The notes: generated from the letters alone by a model not told the origin. A stretch of DNA of 49,606 nt from a bacterium (GCA_021842405.1 JAKBZR010000015.1:1-49606), one strand, 5' to 3'. Positions 25,089-34,330 are shown, counted from the first letter of the stretch. A program made the numbers and translations.

Positions 25089-26108
25089 TTAAGCGGTCAC
25101 GCCCGTAATCAGGTAGCCGCCGATCGCCAAACCATCGCCGTCCAACGCCACGAAACGCCAGTCCCGCAAGAAGGAGACCTCGATCATCGTGCCCTTGCGG
25201 CGCTCTTCGCGCCATCGCCGCACGGTGTAGCCACGAGTGCCGGTTGCATCGTCCGGCGCCTCGAAGCTCAACCCGAAGCTCACCGAGCGGAGTGAGGGAG
25301 CGGGCGGCCGGTAAAAGATCAAAGCCAGGGCGGTGCCGTCATCGGCCTGCCACACGTTGGCTCCGGAGTAGGGCGAGCCCTCCGCCGCGATATTCTTTTG
25401 TGCCGCCCCCTCGATTACCGTCAATCCCCGCAGCACGCGCGGTAGACCGGAAGCGGTCAGTGCGTCCGGGTGGGTGTATTTGGTTAAATCCTTCACCAGG
25501 GGATGGTCGGCCAGCACCCGGGCGGCGTCCACCGAGAGAAGCATCGCATTCGGCTCGCGACCGATGCTTTTAATGGCCGCCAGCTTTGCGGTGCGGATGT
25601 CGTTGAATGGGTTGGAGTTCGCTGAGCCGTACTGCGCCCATGAGGTGCCGGTTGAGCCGCCGGTCAGCGCTAACTTATTGGCGGCCGGGTAGCTTGCCCG
25701 CTTGCCCACCAGGCCGGCCACCGTGATCTCGTTATCCAGCATCAGCCGCTCGGTGAGGTGGATGGTCTGGTCGCTGTCCGGCTGCATCGGGTTGTCGGCC
25801 GCGCTGGCCTCCGCATCGCTCACAAAGGCGCGGTAGCTGTACTCCTCCGCAAAGTAAACCTGGGTCGAGGCGCTGTAGTCAATCTCGGCCGCCTCGGTGC
25901 CGGGCCGCCGCAGTGAGGCCACCCCGGACGTTCCCGCGCCGGAAGAGCCGGAGAGAAAATCTTCCTTCCGGTATACAAAATATTTATCTGAACGCTTGGC
26001 CACCGGCACGATTGGGAAAATGGAATCGGCCACGTAGCTCTCATTCCGATACATCACGCTGAGGTTCGTCAGCGCCTGGTCAATATGAACCTGTGATTGT
26101 ATTGGCAT
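25089..26108 (-). CDS. Phage major capsid protein
   Basis: The 339-residue protein starts MPIQSQVHIDQALTNLSVMY, then RNESYVADSIFPIVPVAKRSDKY, which is a typical opening for HK97-fold major capsid proteins of the gp5/P22-like kind in environmental phages. Later it has DNEITVAGLVGK, PNAMLLSVDAARVLADHPLVKD and GLTVIEGAAQ. An aaggag lies upstream of the ATG. It follows the decoration protein gene by 43 bases, as in many head modules. The gene shows no internal stop or frameshift, so the capsid is apparently intact. Confidence 0.82.
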   Translation of the reverse strand: MPIQSQVHIDQALTNLSVMYRNESYVADSIFPIVPVAKRSDKYFVYRKEDFLSGSSGAGTSGVASLRRPGTEAAEIDYSASTQVYFAEEYSYRAFVSDAEASAADNPMQPDSDQTIHLTERLMLDNEITVAGLVGKRASYPAANKLALTGGSTGTSWAQYGSANSNPFNDIRTAKLAAIKSIGREPNAMLLSVDAARVLADHPLVKDLTKYTHPDALTASGLPRVLRGLTVIEGAAQKNIAAEGSPYSGANVWQADDGTALALIFYRPPAPSLRSVSFGLSFEAPDDATGTRGYTVRRWREERRKGTMIEVSFLRDWRFVALDGDGLAIGGYLITGVTA

Positions 26109-26151
26109 TCTTCACTCCTTGTATCAGTTAGTTCCGCACTATCGGCCGGAG

Positions 26152-26565
26152 TTACGCTCCCAGGTAGACCATCGGCTGAATGAGCACATCCACTAGCGCC
26201 CCGGCCGCCGCCCCTGCGCTGGAAAGCGCGATCCCGATGATCTCCCGCACGTTGGTCCCGCCGGTCGGAACCGCCGATTTCACCTGGCCCGATGCGTTGC
26301 CGATGACCAGATAATCGCCGGCGTTGATGGCGGCGGTGCCGTCGCTCTGCACCTGTGCGATTCCGCTTAACTGAACCGCAATCTGCAGGGTGGAGGAGCC
26401 GGTCGGCGTTGGCTCCGCCGCAATGCCCACAAATTTGCCGGCCAGCGCAGCCGGCAGCGTGATGTTGCCCGGATTAACCGCCGACATGACGACGCAGACG
26501 TTCGCCGCCGCAATGGCGCTGTCCGCCGCAAATGATTTCAAAAGACCCGGTGTCTGTTTGGCCAA
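26152..26565 (-). CDS. DUF2190-like capsid decoration protein
   Basis: The 137-residue small-residue-rich protein has LPAALAGKFVGIAAEPT and GDYLVIGNASGQVKSAVP, a beta-barrel pattern typical of DUF2190 or related head-decoration proteins that bind capsid surfaces. It starts at TTG 26565 just after aaaggagag. The position before the capsid gene on the same strand is classic. The assignment rests on composition, motif and context. Confidence 0.68.
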   Translation of the reverse strand: MAKQTPGLLKSFAADSAIAAANVCVVMSAVNPGNITLPAALAGKFVGIAAEPTPTGSSTLQIAVQLSGIAQVQSDGTAAINAGDYLVIGNASGQVKSAVPTGGTNVREIIGIALSSAGAAAGALVDVLIQPMVYLGA

Positions 26566-26616
26566 TGCTCTCTCCTTTCATGAAACAGCCCGATCGTTTT
26601 CCATTCAAAATTTGCG

Positions 26617-27537
26617 CTACCCTCCGAATCCTTCGGTGCGGGCGGCCGTCGCCAGATCGGGCCGGCGCGCGCTGGCCCGAGAAAACGCCACCGCGAAGTT
26701 GATGCCCTCCTTCTCGGCGATCTCGCGGGCCAGCTTAACCAGTCGCTCGGAGGCGGTGCCGCGATCTTCCGGATTGGCCGGCATGCGCTCGCCCATCGGC
26801 ACCACCTCGCCGTTCATCTCCAGAAATCGCTGGAAAAGCTCCGCCAACGGCTGCACCTCTTGTTTGAATTGAATGAGATGGCTGTGATCGCAGCGGAGTA
26901 TCGCCCGTGCCAGCTCCTCCGCGGCCGGATTTGCGCTGAGCCGCCCGGATCGCTTAAACTCCATAATGCGACGATCCAGCTCAGCCGGCGCCATCTTCAA
27001 TTCGCCGCCGTCATCCGCACCCGCTGCCAGCTCTCGGATTTGACCGATGAGCCGCTCCGCAAACTGCTTGATGCCCATATCTCCTTGCGCTCCTTCCGAT
27101 TCCAATTTAATCTCAGTTTCCAACGTAATACAGGATACATTTGTATCCTTATTAGTGTTAAAACTTGAACCGCCGCCGAAAACCTGAGCCGATTCCACCC
27201 TCGGTCGCTTCACGATCGAGGTTTCCAATACCCTCAATCCGGTCACATCCAGCGCGACCGAAAGCGCTTTCGCTCCCGCTCGCTGCAGAAAGCGCCATGT
27301 CTCCACCGGCAGCCGCATGGTGCCCCACAAGCGCCCGTCCCGTGCCGAAAGATTACGAATTACACCCATCGCCTCATCAAAGGCCGACTCGGACAGATGC
27401 TCCACCCGTACCGGTATCTCGGCGGCACTGTTCCGAGCGATCGTCTCTAGATCCGCCTGCGTGATGGCAAGCCCCTTGTCCGCGTACTCTCCCGCTTCGA
27501 AAAGCAGGCATTCCCGATCCACGTAATCGGCGTCCAC
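26617..27537 (-). CDS. Mu gpI-like prohead protease/scaffold protein
   Basis: The 306-residue protein has an N-terminal protease-like part (residues 1-120) with AITQADLETIARNS, IPVRVEHLSES, AMGVIRNLSARDGRLWG and SVALDVTGLRVLETSIVKRPR. This matches the strand order of Mu gpI-type phage proteases. The C-terminal half is charged and helical, as in scaffolds (KQFAERLIGQIRELA and later helical stretches). A GTG start at 27537 follows ggagg. It lies between portal and decoration/capsid genes, the expected position. The catalytic residues cannot be fixed confidently, so it may be scaffold alone. Confidence 0.6.
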   Translation of the reverse strand: MDADYVDRECLLFEAGEYADKGLAITQADLETIARNSAAEIPVRVEHLSESAFDEAMGVIRNLSARDGRLWGTMRLPVETWRFLQRAGAKALSVALDVTGLRVLETSIVKRPRVESAQVFGGGSSFNTNKDTNVSCITLETEIKLESEGAQGDMGIKQFAERLIGQIRELAAGADDGGELKMAPAELDRRIMEFKRSGRLSANPAAEELARAILRCDHSHLIQFKQEVQPLAELFQRFLEMNGEVVPMGERMPANPEDRGTASERLVKLAREIAEKEGINFAVAFSRASARRPDLATAARTEGFGG

Positions 27538-27573
27538 CCCTTTTAACCTCCAATCTCATCGAACAAACATCAC

Positions 27574-28803
27574 CTACCGCTCGGGCGGCACCTGAAACAG
27601 CTTCCGCACCGCTTCATCCTTTCCATCCACCACCCCGTTCTGGATTAAAAGCGAATAGGCCTGCGCCAGTTGCAGCAGGTCGCGCTCGCTGACCGGCCCC
27701 AGCGTGAAATGGGGCGCCGGGCCGGTCGGGAAGTTCACCCTCATCAAGGGCGTTACGATCTGCGAGTTCACCACCGCCTCGATGTCCGCTTTCGCGAAAT
27801 CGAGAGCATAGAGAAGGATGTCGTAGTGAACCAGCCCCAGCGCCAACGAGCCGCTGCGCCGCCCCTCGGTGCTGGTCAGCGTCTGCAGCAATATCCCGGT
27901 CGCGATCTGCTGGTTGTGCCACTCCACCGCGTTCAAGAAGGCGGCATCCCCGCCCGGCGTCGTCTGGAGCAGTTGGGGCGCCACATCGCGCGGAAAGATA
28001 GCGGTGGAATCCTGCTGGATACTCTTGAGCACCTGCAACAGCTTGCGGGTAGTGGTCTCGTTTGCGGCCGGTGACTGTGCGTAGACCATCGGTATGCCGT
28101 GTCGCTGGAGCATTAGATTCCACATTTTGATCAGTGCGTCTTTGCTCCACCAGTGCTTATAAACCGCACGCAGGTCGCTTTCCCCGTAAGGAAGCTCATC
28201 TTTCGGATTGTGGGTATAGAGCACGCATTTGGATCGAGGTACCCGCACCAGCCCGCCTTCCGGCGTCCAACTCGTGATCCAGCGGATATTAAGGAACTCA
28301 TCCATCTCAAAACCGATCTGTTTGGGATGTTTGAACTTGAGGTACTTCAGGGTGTATTTCCCGCGCCACCGTCCTTGCTCCTCAACCTGCCAGACCATCT
28401 CAGCCAGAGAAAATCCACGATAAAAGGCGCTCATCATCTCAAATAGCGCATGCCGAAAATTCAGCGTGGCTCCATCCGGTCCCACCAGTCGCTGCAGAGC
28501 GTAGTCAATGAACTCGCGCGCCTCTTCCGCCGGGCCGTCGGGACCGTTCGCCAATACGCTCCATGGTCGCGAGAGCAGAGCGTAACGCTTGGTGTTGATG
28601 CTGGCCCTGATCTGCGCATCGGTCATCATTCGCTCGTAGATGTCGTAGCTCTTTTGGCCGATCAGCTCGTCCGGGTTGTAGGGCGGCTGCCGAAACGCCT
28701 GGCGCATTACGCTGTCCCAAGCTGTAAGCTCTTCCCGCACCATCTCCGTCATGGTGGGCGGCTGCACGCTCTGCCATCGGCCCGCCGGCGTCGTGCTCCT
28801 CAT
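27574..28803 (-). CDS. Mu gp29-like (DUF935) portal protein
   Basis: The 409-residue protein matches DUF935 portals: DELIGQKSYDIYERMMTDAQI near the N-terminus, ALLSRPWSV, HALFEMMSAFYRGFSLAEMVW, KCVLYTHNPKDELPYGES and SLALGLVHYDILLYALDFAKADIE. The portal is the dodecameric channel at one capsid vertex. ATG 28803 is chosen because ggtaaaggag lies just before it; longer starts reach 28878. Upstream, where the terminase large subunit is normally encoded, is only non-coding repeat sequence. Confidence 0.85.
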   Translation of the reverse strand: MRSTTPAGRWQSVQPPTMTEMVREELTAWDSVMRQAFRQPPYNPDELIGQKSYDIYERMMTDAQIRASINTKRYALLSRPWSVLANGPDGPAEEAREFIDYALQRLVGPDGATLNFRHALFEMMSAFYRGFSLAEMVWQVEEQGRWRGKYTLKYLKFKHPKQIGFEMDEFLNIRWITSWTPEGGLVRVPRSKCVLYTHNPKDELPYGESDLRAVYKHWWSKDALIKMWNLMLQRHGIPMVYAQSPAANETTTRKLLQVLKSIQQDSTAIFPRDVAPQLLQTTPGGDAAFLNAVEWHNQQIATGILLQTLTSTEGRRSGSLALGLVHYDILLYALDFAKADIEAVVNSQIVTPLMRVNFPTGPAPHFTLGPVSERDLLQLAQAYSLLIQNGVVDGKDEAVRKLFQVPPER

Positions 28804-29018
28804 CTTCTTCTCCTTTACCATAATGGGGCGCCGTACCAGGCGCCCCATGCTCATCGTAGACACCGCTTGATTTTTCATTGAGACTCATCTATTATACAAA
28901 TCTATACTGGTTTTACTCATTTAATAAAAATGAAACGGGCGCCGGTCCCAGCCACATTGGATGCAGCCGATCATCCGACCCGAAAATGCCCCTTTCTCGC
29001 CGACTTGACTCCGGGAAC

Positions 29019-29128
29019 GAGTTCATTTCTCTGGGTGATTTAGGCAGAAGTCCCTCACTCCAACTCTTTTCCCAATCCTGGGAGAGGGCTTGGGAAGCCA
29101 GAGATTGATTCCCAGACAACATTGCAGT
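29019..29128. mobile_element. MITE-like element, copy 6, left part (split)
   Basis: It starts gagttcatttctctgggtgatttaggcagaagtccc and shares more than 60 bases of near-identity with copy 5 before the similarity ends near a 28-bp direct-repeat sequence. The matching right end with gcgaacgaaaatcattcccgcaaaactgaac occurs about 430 bases later, ending at 29593. Sequence between the two parts appears inserted. Confidence 0.6.
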
Positions 29129-29240
29129 ATGTGTTGCATGGTCTTTGATATGTTACTTTAGGAGTCACCCTGCTAGTGAATGCAACTCGTAGGATGGGCT
29201 GATCACTCATTTCTCAATTTAACCCACAGTCAGCGGAGCC

Positions 29241-29350
29241 ACGAGCGTGAGCGAGTGGACGCGACGAGCGTGAGCGAGTGGACGCGACGAGCGTGAGCGA
29301 GTGGACGCGACGAGCGTGAGCGAGTGGACGCGACGAGCGTGAGCGAGTGG
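29241..29350. repeat. Tandem repeat, 23-bp unit, five copies
   Basis: Units of acgagcgtgagcgagtgg plus acgcg recur at 29241, 29264, 29287, 29310 and 29333 with no visible change, the last being incomplete. A reverse-complement fragment (gctcgctcacgctcg) lies at 29470-29485, so the array and that fragment could pair. It does not resemble a CRISPR array because there are no variable spacers. Confidence 0.85.
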
Positions 29351-29540
29351 AGCGGTATAGCATTAGCACGTTGGCGATCGTGTTCTGCTGCGCGCCCCCG
29401 TTAACCGGTCGGGTGATGACGTGGAGAAAGAGAATGGGATTATCGTTAGGCATAAACAGTCAGTGTGTACGCTCGCTCACGCTCGCGGCTCAGAGGTGGC
29501 TCGCAGGCTGGTAGATTGATTCCCCGATAACATTGCAGTA

Positions 29541-29593
29541 CTAGGGGAATGCTGGTGGGGGCGAACGAAAATCATTCCCGCAAAACTGAACTC
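29541..29593. mobile_element. MITE-like element, copy 6, right part
   Basis: The end gggcgaacgaaaatcattcccgcaaaactgaactc matches the right ends of copy 3 and others. It follows the second copy of the 28-bp direct repeat that ends at 29540, consistent with an element split by an insertion carrying the tandem repeats. Confidence 0.6.
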
Positions 29594-29690
29594 TTACGTA
29601 CTCATTCCAATGCCACCCCGAGGTTTTATGGGCAGGTATAATGGTCAGTCGTGTGGAAACATCCAACCAAATCAGTTTTAGGAAAATTCG

Positions 29691-30914
29691 ATGAACCAGA
29701 CAAAACTCGAACGCAGTCAGTGGCTGACCCGGGATGCGCTTTTAATATCCTTGTCGGCCTGCTTCGCCGATCTGGGATACCAGGGCGTTACCGCTCTCTA
29801 TCCCCTTTTCGTCGTTTTCGTTCTAAAGCAGCCGATCTATGTCTTTGGAATTATCACCGCCATCAGCTTCGGGGTCGGCTCTCTGTTCGCCTTCATTGGA
29901 GGTAAGGCGGGGGACCGTTTCGATAAGAAGAAGATCGCTTTGGCCGGCAACCTGCTGATTCCGTTTATGTCGTTCAGCGCACTGACTCACTCGATCTGGT
30001 TGAGTGGGATACTGTTCTCATTAGGATGGTTTGCACGCTACTTTCGAACTCCGGCTCGACGCGCGCTGCTGGTGGAGGCATCTCCAGCCGAATACCGCTC
30101 CAAAACGTTTGGCTTTTTGCACGCGCTCGATGTCGGCGGCGGCCTGCTTTCCGCCTTGATCGCGTTGACGCTGGTTGCGCTCAAGATGCCGATTGCACAT
30201 ATATTGCTGCTGTCCATCGTTCCGCTGCTCTGCTCCTCGCTGCTGCTCTCTTTAATCAAGCGGGATCGGCTTTACAACGCCGACGGCACCAAAGCCGCGA
30301 AAACCCCCAGCGAATTGGAGCTGCTTTTAAGGCAAAACCGCGCGATCTTTATTGCAATGCTGATATCCGCCACCCTGTTTGGGTTCAGCTTCTACAACCT
30401 GGGGTTTCCCATCTTGACCGCCACCCAGCTCCACCATAGTAATGAGCTTTACGGTGTATTGACTTACGTGATCTATCTGGGAATATCGGCCCTCAGCGGC
30501 TACCTTTTCGGCTCCACCAATATCCGGCCGTTGCGGGCGCTCTGGTCGCTAGGGTATCTTCCTTCGGCGCTCGCTTCGCTGGCGATCGGGCTGATCTACA
30601 TGACCCACATCGGAGGACTGGCCTTCTATCTGGCCATCGCCATATTGGGGATGGGAATGGGCTCAACCGAGACTTACGAGCCGACCCTCACCGCAGCGCT
30701 GGTCAGTTCCGGCAATCTATCCAGTGGAATGGGATGGCTAAGCGTATCGCGAAGTATCGGGCAGTTCATTTCGAATCTGATAATGGGGTTGCTGTACGTG
30801 AACCCCTTACACTCATATCTCTATGCGTTCGCCACCGCGATGACGGCGGCAATCATTATGATCTATGCCGAAAGCCGAAGCCGCTATTCATCCTTAATGC
30901 CCAGATCGTCGTAA
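29691..30914 (+). CDS. MFS transporter
   Basis: The 407-residue protein has about 12 hydrophobic helices. The loop between helices 2 and 3 reads GGKAGDRFDKKKIALAGN, the MFS signature, and the other half shows a weaker inverse of it. ATG 29691 follows ttttaggaaaa. The substrate cannot be deduced; single-domain relatives include drug and metabolite exporters. The 3' end overlaps the convergent DUF3467 gene by 31 bases. Confidence 0.88.
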   Translation: MNQTKLERSQWLTRDALLISLSACFADLGYQGVTALYPLFVVFVLKQPIYVFGIITAISFGVGSLFAFIGGKAGDRFDKKKIALAGNLLIPFMSFSALTHSIWLSGILFSLGWFARYFRTPARRALLVEASPAEYRSKTFGFLHALDVGGGLLSALIALTLVALKMPIAHILLLSIVPLLCSSLLLSLIKRDRLYNADGTKAAKTPSELELLLRQNRAIFIAMLISATLFGFSFYNLGFPILTATQLHHSNELYGVLTYVIYLGISALSGYLFGSTNIRPLRALWSLGYLPSALASLAIGLIYMTHIGGLAFYLAIAILGMGMGSTETYEPTLTAALVSSGNLSSGMGWLSVSRSIGQFISNLIMGLLYVNPLHSYLYAFATAMTAAIIMIYAESRSRYSSLMPRSS

Positions 30915-31153
30915 AGCTGCTCCGGCAGGATGATGGTGCCGACCCGGCGCTCGTATTCCTGTACGTTCTTTCTTAAGAGTAAGCTCATAATTTTGGCGTG
31001 CTGGGGGCTCATCCGCACCCGCACTACCGGTTTCGGCGGTTGATCGGTCTGCTCCATCTGTGCGAAATCAAAGATAAATGTGTAGAGATTTGTCGTAAAG
31101 TTCACTGAATCGGCGTAATACTCAGCCGTCGCTTCCTTCTCAAACGGGTCCAT
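30884..31153 (-). CDS. DUF3467 domain protein
   Basis: The 89-residue protein contains YYADSVNFTTNLYTFIFDFAQ and VVRVRMSPQHAKIMSLLLRKNVQEYE, the pattern of DUF3467, a small family of unknown function. ATG 31153 is selected because aaaggag lies just before it; an upstream in-frame start at 31219 lacks one. It lies 87 bases downstream of pheA on the same strand, so it may be read from the pheA promoter. Confidence 0.85.
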   Translation of the reverse strand: MDPFEKEATAEYYADSVNFTTNLYTFIFDFAQMEQTDQPPKPVVRVRMSPQHAKIMSLLLRKNVQEYERRVGTIILPEQLYDDLGIKDE

Positions 31154-31240
31154 TAACTGCTCCTTTATTGCGATGCGCCGGATCGCTCTATTGTAATACA
31201 GGGTGGTAGCTTCCGTCAACTGATGTACGCTTCCAGCCCA

Positions 31241-32305
31241 TCATTCGCCGGCCGGATAGGATCCCAGTACCGTCACAAAAAGAGCGGCCTCCTTGAGTTC
31301 AGATACCGCTTTCGCCACATTTTCATCCTGAATGTGTCCTTGCACATCAAGGTAGAAAACATAGTCCCAGGCGCTGACCCGGGCTGGGCGCGATTCGATC
31401 ATTGTCAGGTTCACGTTATATTTCTCGAAGGCGGCCATCGCGCGGAAGAGCTCACCGGCGCGATTGGGTACTGAAAACATGATCGAGGTTTTGTCTTTGC
31501 CGGAGGGTTCCGGCTGATTGTATCCCAGCACCAGAAACCGGGTTCGGTTGCTGGGGTCATCCTCGATGTGGGTGCAGAGAAGGGGTAACTGGTTCCGCTC
31601 CGCGGCCAGTCGAGTTGCAATGGCGGCCGATCCCTCCTCTGCGGCCGCGATTTCGGCTGCCCGCGCCGTGCTGGAAACCTCCAGTATTTCCGCTGATTGA
31701 AGGTGATTACGCAGCCATTGCCGGCATTGGGAGATGGGTTGGGGATGAGAGTAGACCCGTTTGATCTGGTCCAGACTAACGCAGCGGGTGACGAGATTGT
31801 GCACCACCGGTATAAACACCTCGGATACGATACGCATATTGGACCGCATGAAATTATCGAGCGTCTCGGTGATGGCGCCGGCCAGCGAATTTTCCATCGG
31901 AACCATCCCGTAATCGGTCTCGTTGCGCTCTACCCGCTTAAATACATCCGAGATGGTATCAACCGGCAGGCAGTTCGACGCGGAGCCGAACTTCGTTAAA
32001 ACCGCTTGGTGGCTGAAAGTCCCTTCCGGCCCCAGGAACGCAACCGATATCGGTTTTTCCAGCGCACGGCATGAGGAGATGATTTCGGTGTAGATTGCCC
32101 GGATATTCGTGCTGGTGAGGGGCCCGGAATTTTGTTTTACTATTTTTGCAAAGACCTGATGTTCCCGTTCTGGGGTAAAATATTGAGAGCGATGGCGGGT
32201 TTTTGCCTCTCCGATCTTTTTAGCCAGCTCGGCCCGCCGGTTAAGCAACTTGAGTATCTGCTCATCAATGAGATCAATTTCTTTACGCAGGTCACTAAGA
32301 TTCAT
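31241..32305 (-). CDS. pheA: Bifunctional chorismate mutase/prephenate dehydratase (P-protein)
   Basis: The enzyme makes phenylpyruvate from chorismate. The 354-residue product has an AroQ chorismate mutase domain (LRKEIDLIDEQILKLLNRRAELAKKIGEAK, residues 1-90), then a prephenate dehydratase domain (VAFLGPEGTFSHQA and the substrate motif NRTRFLVLG) and a C-terminal ACT domain. The ACT domain holds ESRP, which with the equivalent of GALV senses phenylalanine for feedback control. An aaggagattg lies upstream of the ATG. The full domain set suggests a regulated enzyme. Confidence 0.96.
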   Translation of the reverse strand: MNLSDLRKEIDLIDEQILKLLNRRAELAKKIGEAKTRHRSQYFTPEREHQVFAKIVKQNSGPLTSTNIRAIYTEIISSCRALEKPISVAFLGPEGTFSHQAVLTKFGSASNCLPVDTISDVFKRVERNETDYGMVPMENSLAGAITETLDNFMRSNMRIVSEVFIPVVHNLVTRCVSLDQIKRVYSHPQPISQCRQWLRNHLQSAEILEVSSTARAAEIAAAEEGSAAIATRLAAERNQLPLLCTHIEDDPSNRTRFLVLGYNQPEPSGKDKTSIMFSVPNRAGELFRAMAAFEKYNVNLTMIESRPARVSAWDYVFYLDVQGHIQDENVAKAVSELKEAALFVTVLGSYPAGE

Positions 32306-32469
32306 TCAATCTCCTTCCAGGAGGTTATCTGCCTACCACCATAGGATACCTTCCGCGATGATGCTTCATTTCAGCTCCGATTTGGCCGCTTTAATGAGAG
32401 GATACCTAATATTACAACCTAAGATGTACAAACCTCAATACATTACTATGGAGAAGCTGGGTTAATGCG

Positions 32470-33336
32470 ATGAGGAGCGGCTGGCTAAAGCGAAAAAAAG
32501 CCGAGATTCAAACGCCCACCGAAACGCCCTCCGACTTGTGGAGCACCTGCGCAAAGTGCCATGAAGTGGTTTTTGAACGGGATTTCCAACGCAATCTCAA
32601 GGTATGCCCCCGCTGCGGCCATCATCACCGGTTGACGGCGGAAGAGCGGCTTGAAATAACGGTTGACGAGAACTCTTTCACCGAAATAAACGGCAACCTG
32701 GCCGCAACCGATCCGCTGGAGTTCCCGGATTACGCCGCTAAATTAGAGGCCAGTTATCGGGCAACCGGAAAATACGATGGGATGATCACCGGCAGCGCCC
32801 AAATTGAGGGAATTCCGGTTGCGGTTGGGGTTGCCGACTTCTCGTTTATGGGCGGCTCGATGGGGTCGGTCAGTGGAGAAAAGATCGTCCGGCTGATGGA
32901 ATTTGCGGAGCAGCAGAGTTTGCCGGTGATCCTGTTTACCGCCAGCGGCGGCGCCCGCATGCATGAGGGGCTCTTCTCCCTGATGCAGATGGCCAAAACT
33001 TCAGCCGCGGTAGCTAGGCTGGATAGGTCTAGGATCCCTTACCTTGTGGTTTTAACCGATCCGACCACGGCCGGCGTGCTGGCCAGCTACGCTTCGCTGG
33101 GTGATGTCATTCTGGCTGAGGCGGGAGCGGTGGTAGGATTCGCCGGCCGCAGAGTGGGAAATCAAGAGTTGGGCGCGCGGTTGCCAGCCAACTTCCAGAC
33201 CTCCGAGTTTCAACTAGAACATGGAATGATTGACCGGATCGTTCAGCGGAAGGAACTCCGGCCTACGCTGGCCTATCTGCTTCGATTTTTCGGCGCCGAG
33301 GTTGAGGAAATGGAAGATGCAGATCAATCCATTTGA
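32470..33336 (+). CDS. accD: Acetyl-CoA carboxylase carboxyltransferase subunit beta
   Basis: AccD and AccA form the carboxyltransferase that moves CO2 from biotin to acetyl-CoA to make malonyl-CoA, the first step of fatty-acid synthesis. The 288-residue product has the N-terminal zinc ribbon (Cys27, Cys30, Cys46, Cys49) and the crotonase-like core with YDGMITGSAQIEG, TASGGARMHEGLFSLMQM and DPTTAGVLASYASLGDV. The ATG at 32470 lies after a ggagaagctgggttaatgcg stretch. The downstream accA overlaps by 20 bases, so stoichiometric coupled translation is likely. Confidence 0.97.
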   Translation: MRSGWLKRKKAEIQTPTETPSDLWSTCAKCHEVVFERDFQRNLKVCPRCGHHHRLTAEERLEITVDENSFTEINGNLAATDPLEFPDYAAKLEASYRATGKYDGMITGSAQIEGIPVAVGVADFSFMGGSMGSVSGEKIVRLMEFAEQQSLPVILFTASGGARMHEGLFSLMQMAKTSAAVARLDRSRIPYLVVLTDPTTAGVLASYASLGDVILAEAGAVVGFAGRRVGNQELGARLPANFQTSEFQLEHGMIDRIVQRKELRPTLAYLLRFFGAEVEEMEDADQSI

Positions 33337-34312
33337 TTTTGAGCGGCCGATCGCCGAATTAGACCAAATATTGGTCGAGTTGAGCCGACCTGAAAAACGT
33401 CGTGAGGCGGAGGAACAAGGAATTGATCTTGAAGCCGAAATTCAACGAGTTGAACAGGAAAAGCAACGGCTGATGCGCCACCTCTTTGCCCATCTCTCTC
33501 CCTGGGAAAAAACCCAAATGGCGAGATACCCCCAGCGACCCTACAGCCTGGACTACATCCGCCAGGTATTCGACGACTTTATGGAGATGAGCGGGGACCG
33601 CCTGTTTGGAAACGATGAGGCGGTGGTCGGCGGCCCGGCTTTGTTGGAGAAGAAACCGGTGATGGTCATCGGCCAGCAAAAGGGTCGGGATTTAAAGGAG
33701 CGCCAGCGTCGGAACTTTGGCAGCGCATACCCGGAAGGCTTTCGCAAAGCGCTGCGGTTGATGAAGATGGCCGAAAAGTTTAATCGTCCCATCATCACGC
33801 TGGTGGACACACCGGCCGCTGAGGCGGGGTTGGGGGCGGAGGAGCGCGGCATCAGCGAGGCCATCGCGCGCAACCTTCGGGAGATGCCGATGCTGGCCGT
33901 CCCGATCGTGACAGCGGTGATCGGCGAGGGGGGGAGCGGCGGCGCGCTGGGCATTGCGGTCGGTGATCGGGTGCTGATGTTCGAGCATGCGACCTACTCG
34001 GTCATTCCACCCGAGGGTTGTGCCGCCATTCTCTGGCGGGATCGCAATCGCGCGGCGGAGGCAGCGGGGGCGTTGAAATTGACGGCCCAGCATGCGCACT
34101 GTTTCGGCCTGGTTGATGAGGTGCTGATTGAACCGCTGGGAGGCGCTCACCGCGATCCAATGGCTGCATCTGCGACCTTGAAAAAGGCGCTCACCCATCA
34201 CCTCGACCAGCTTCGCGAGATACCGGTGCCGGAGCTATTGGAACAGCGTTACCAAAAGTTCAGGCAAATGGGACGATGGACTGAACGAACCGAGACGGTT
34301 GAGCCGGAATAA
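33317..34312 (+). CDS. accA: Acetyl-CoA carboxylase carboxyltransferase subunit alpha
   Basis: The 331-residue partner of AccD has the opening INPFDFERPIAELDQILVEL, then SPWEKTQMARYPQRPYSLDYI, the core with VIGQQKGRD, GFRKALRLMKMAEKFNRPIIT, DTPAAEAGLGAEERG and GEGGSGGALGIAVGD, and the CAAILWRD site. ATG 33317 is chosen because it fits the family start; a longer frame from 33230 lies wholly inside accD. A hairpin follows the gene. Confidence 0.97.
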   Translation: MQINPFDFERPIAELDQILVELSRPEKRREAEEQGIDLEAEIQRVEQEKQRLMRHLFAHLSPWEKTQMARYPQRPYSLDYIRQVFDDFMEMSGDRLFGNDEAVVGGPALLEKKPVMVIGQQKGRDLKERQRRNFGSAYPEGFRKALRLMKMAEKFNRPIITLVDTPAAEAGLGAEERGISEAIARNLREMPMLAVPIVTAVIGEGGSGGALGIAVGDRVLMFEHATYSVIPPEGCAAILWRDRNRAAEAAGALKLTAQHAHCFGLVDEVLIEPLGGAHRDPMAASATLKKALTHHLDQLREIPVPELLEQRYQKFRQMGRWTERTETVEPE

Positions 34313-34330
34313 AAAGGGTTGAAATGAAGA

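Larger units (their letters stand above)
28881..29690. other. Non-coding, repeat-rich stretch upstream of the MFS gene
   Basis: These 810 bases show no credible gene on either strand. They contain a split MITE-like element (29019-29128 and about 29541-29593), a 28-bp imperfect direct repeat (29102-29128 and 29513-29540) and five tandem copies of a 23-bp unit. The phage terminase expected next to the portal is absent here. A TATAAT at 29637-29642 may belong to the MFS promoter, though no good -35 box is visible. Confidence 0.7.

Noticed and set aside
29241-29350. CRISPR-like array
   Set aside because: The unit repeats directly with no variable spacers; it is a plain tandem repeat and no cas gene is present.
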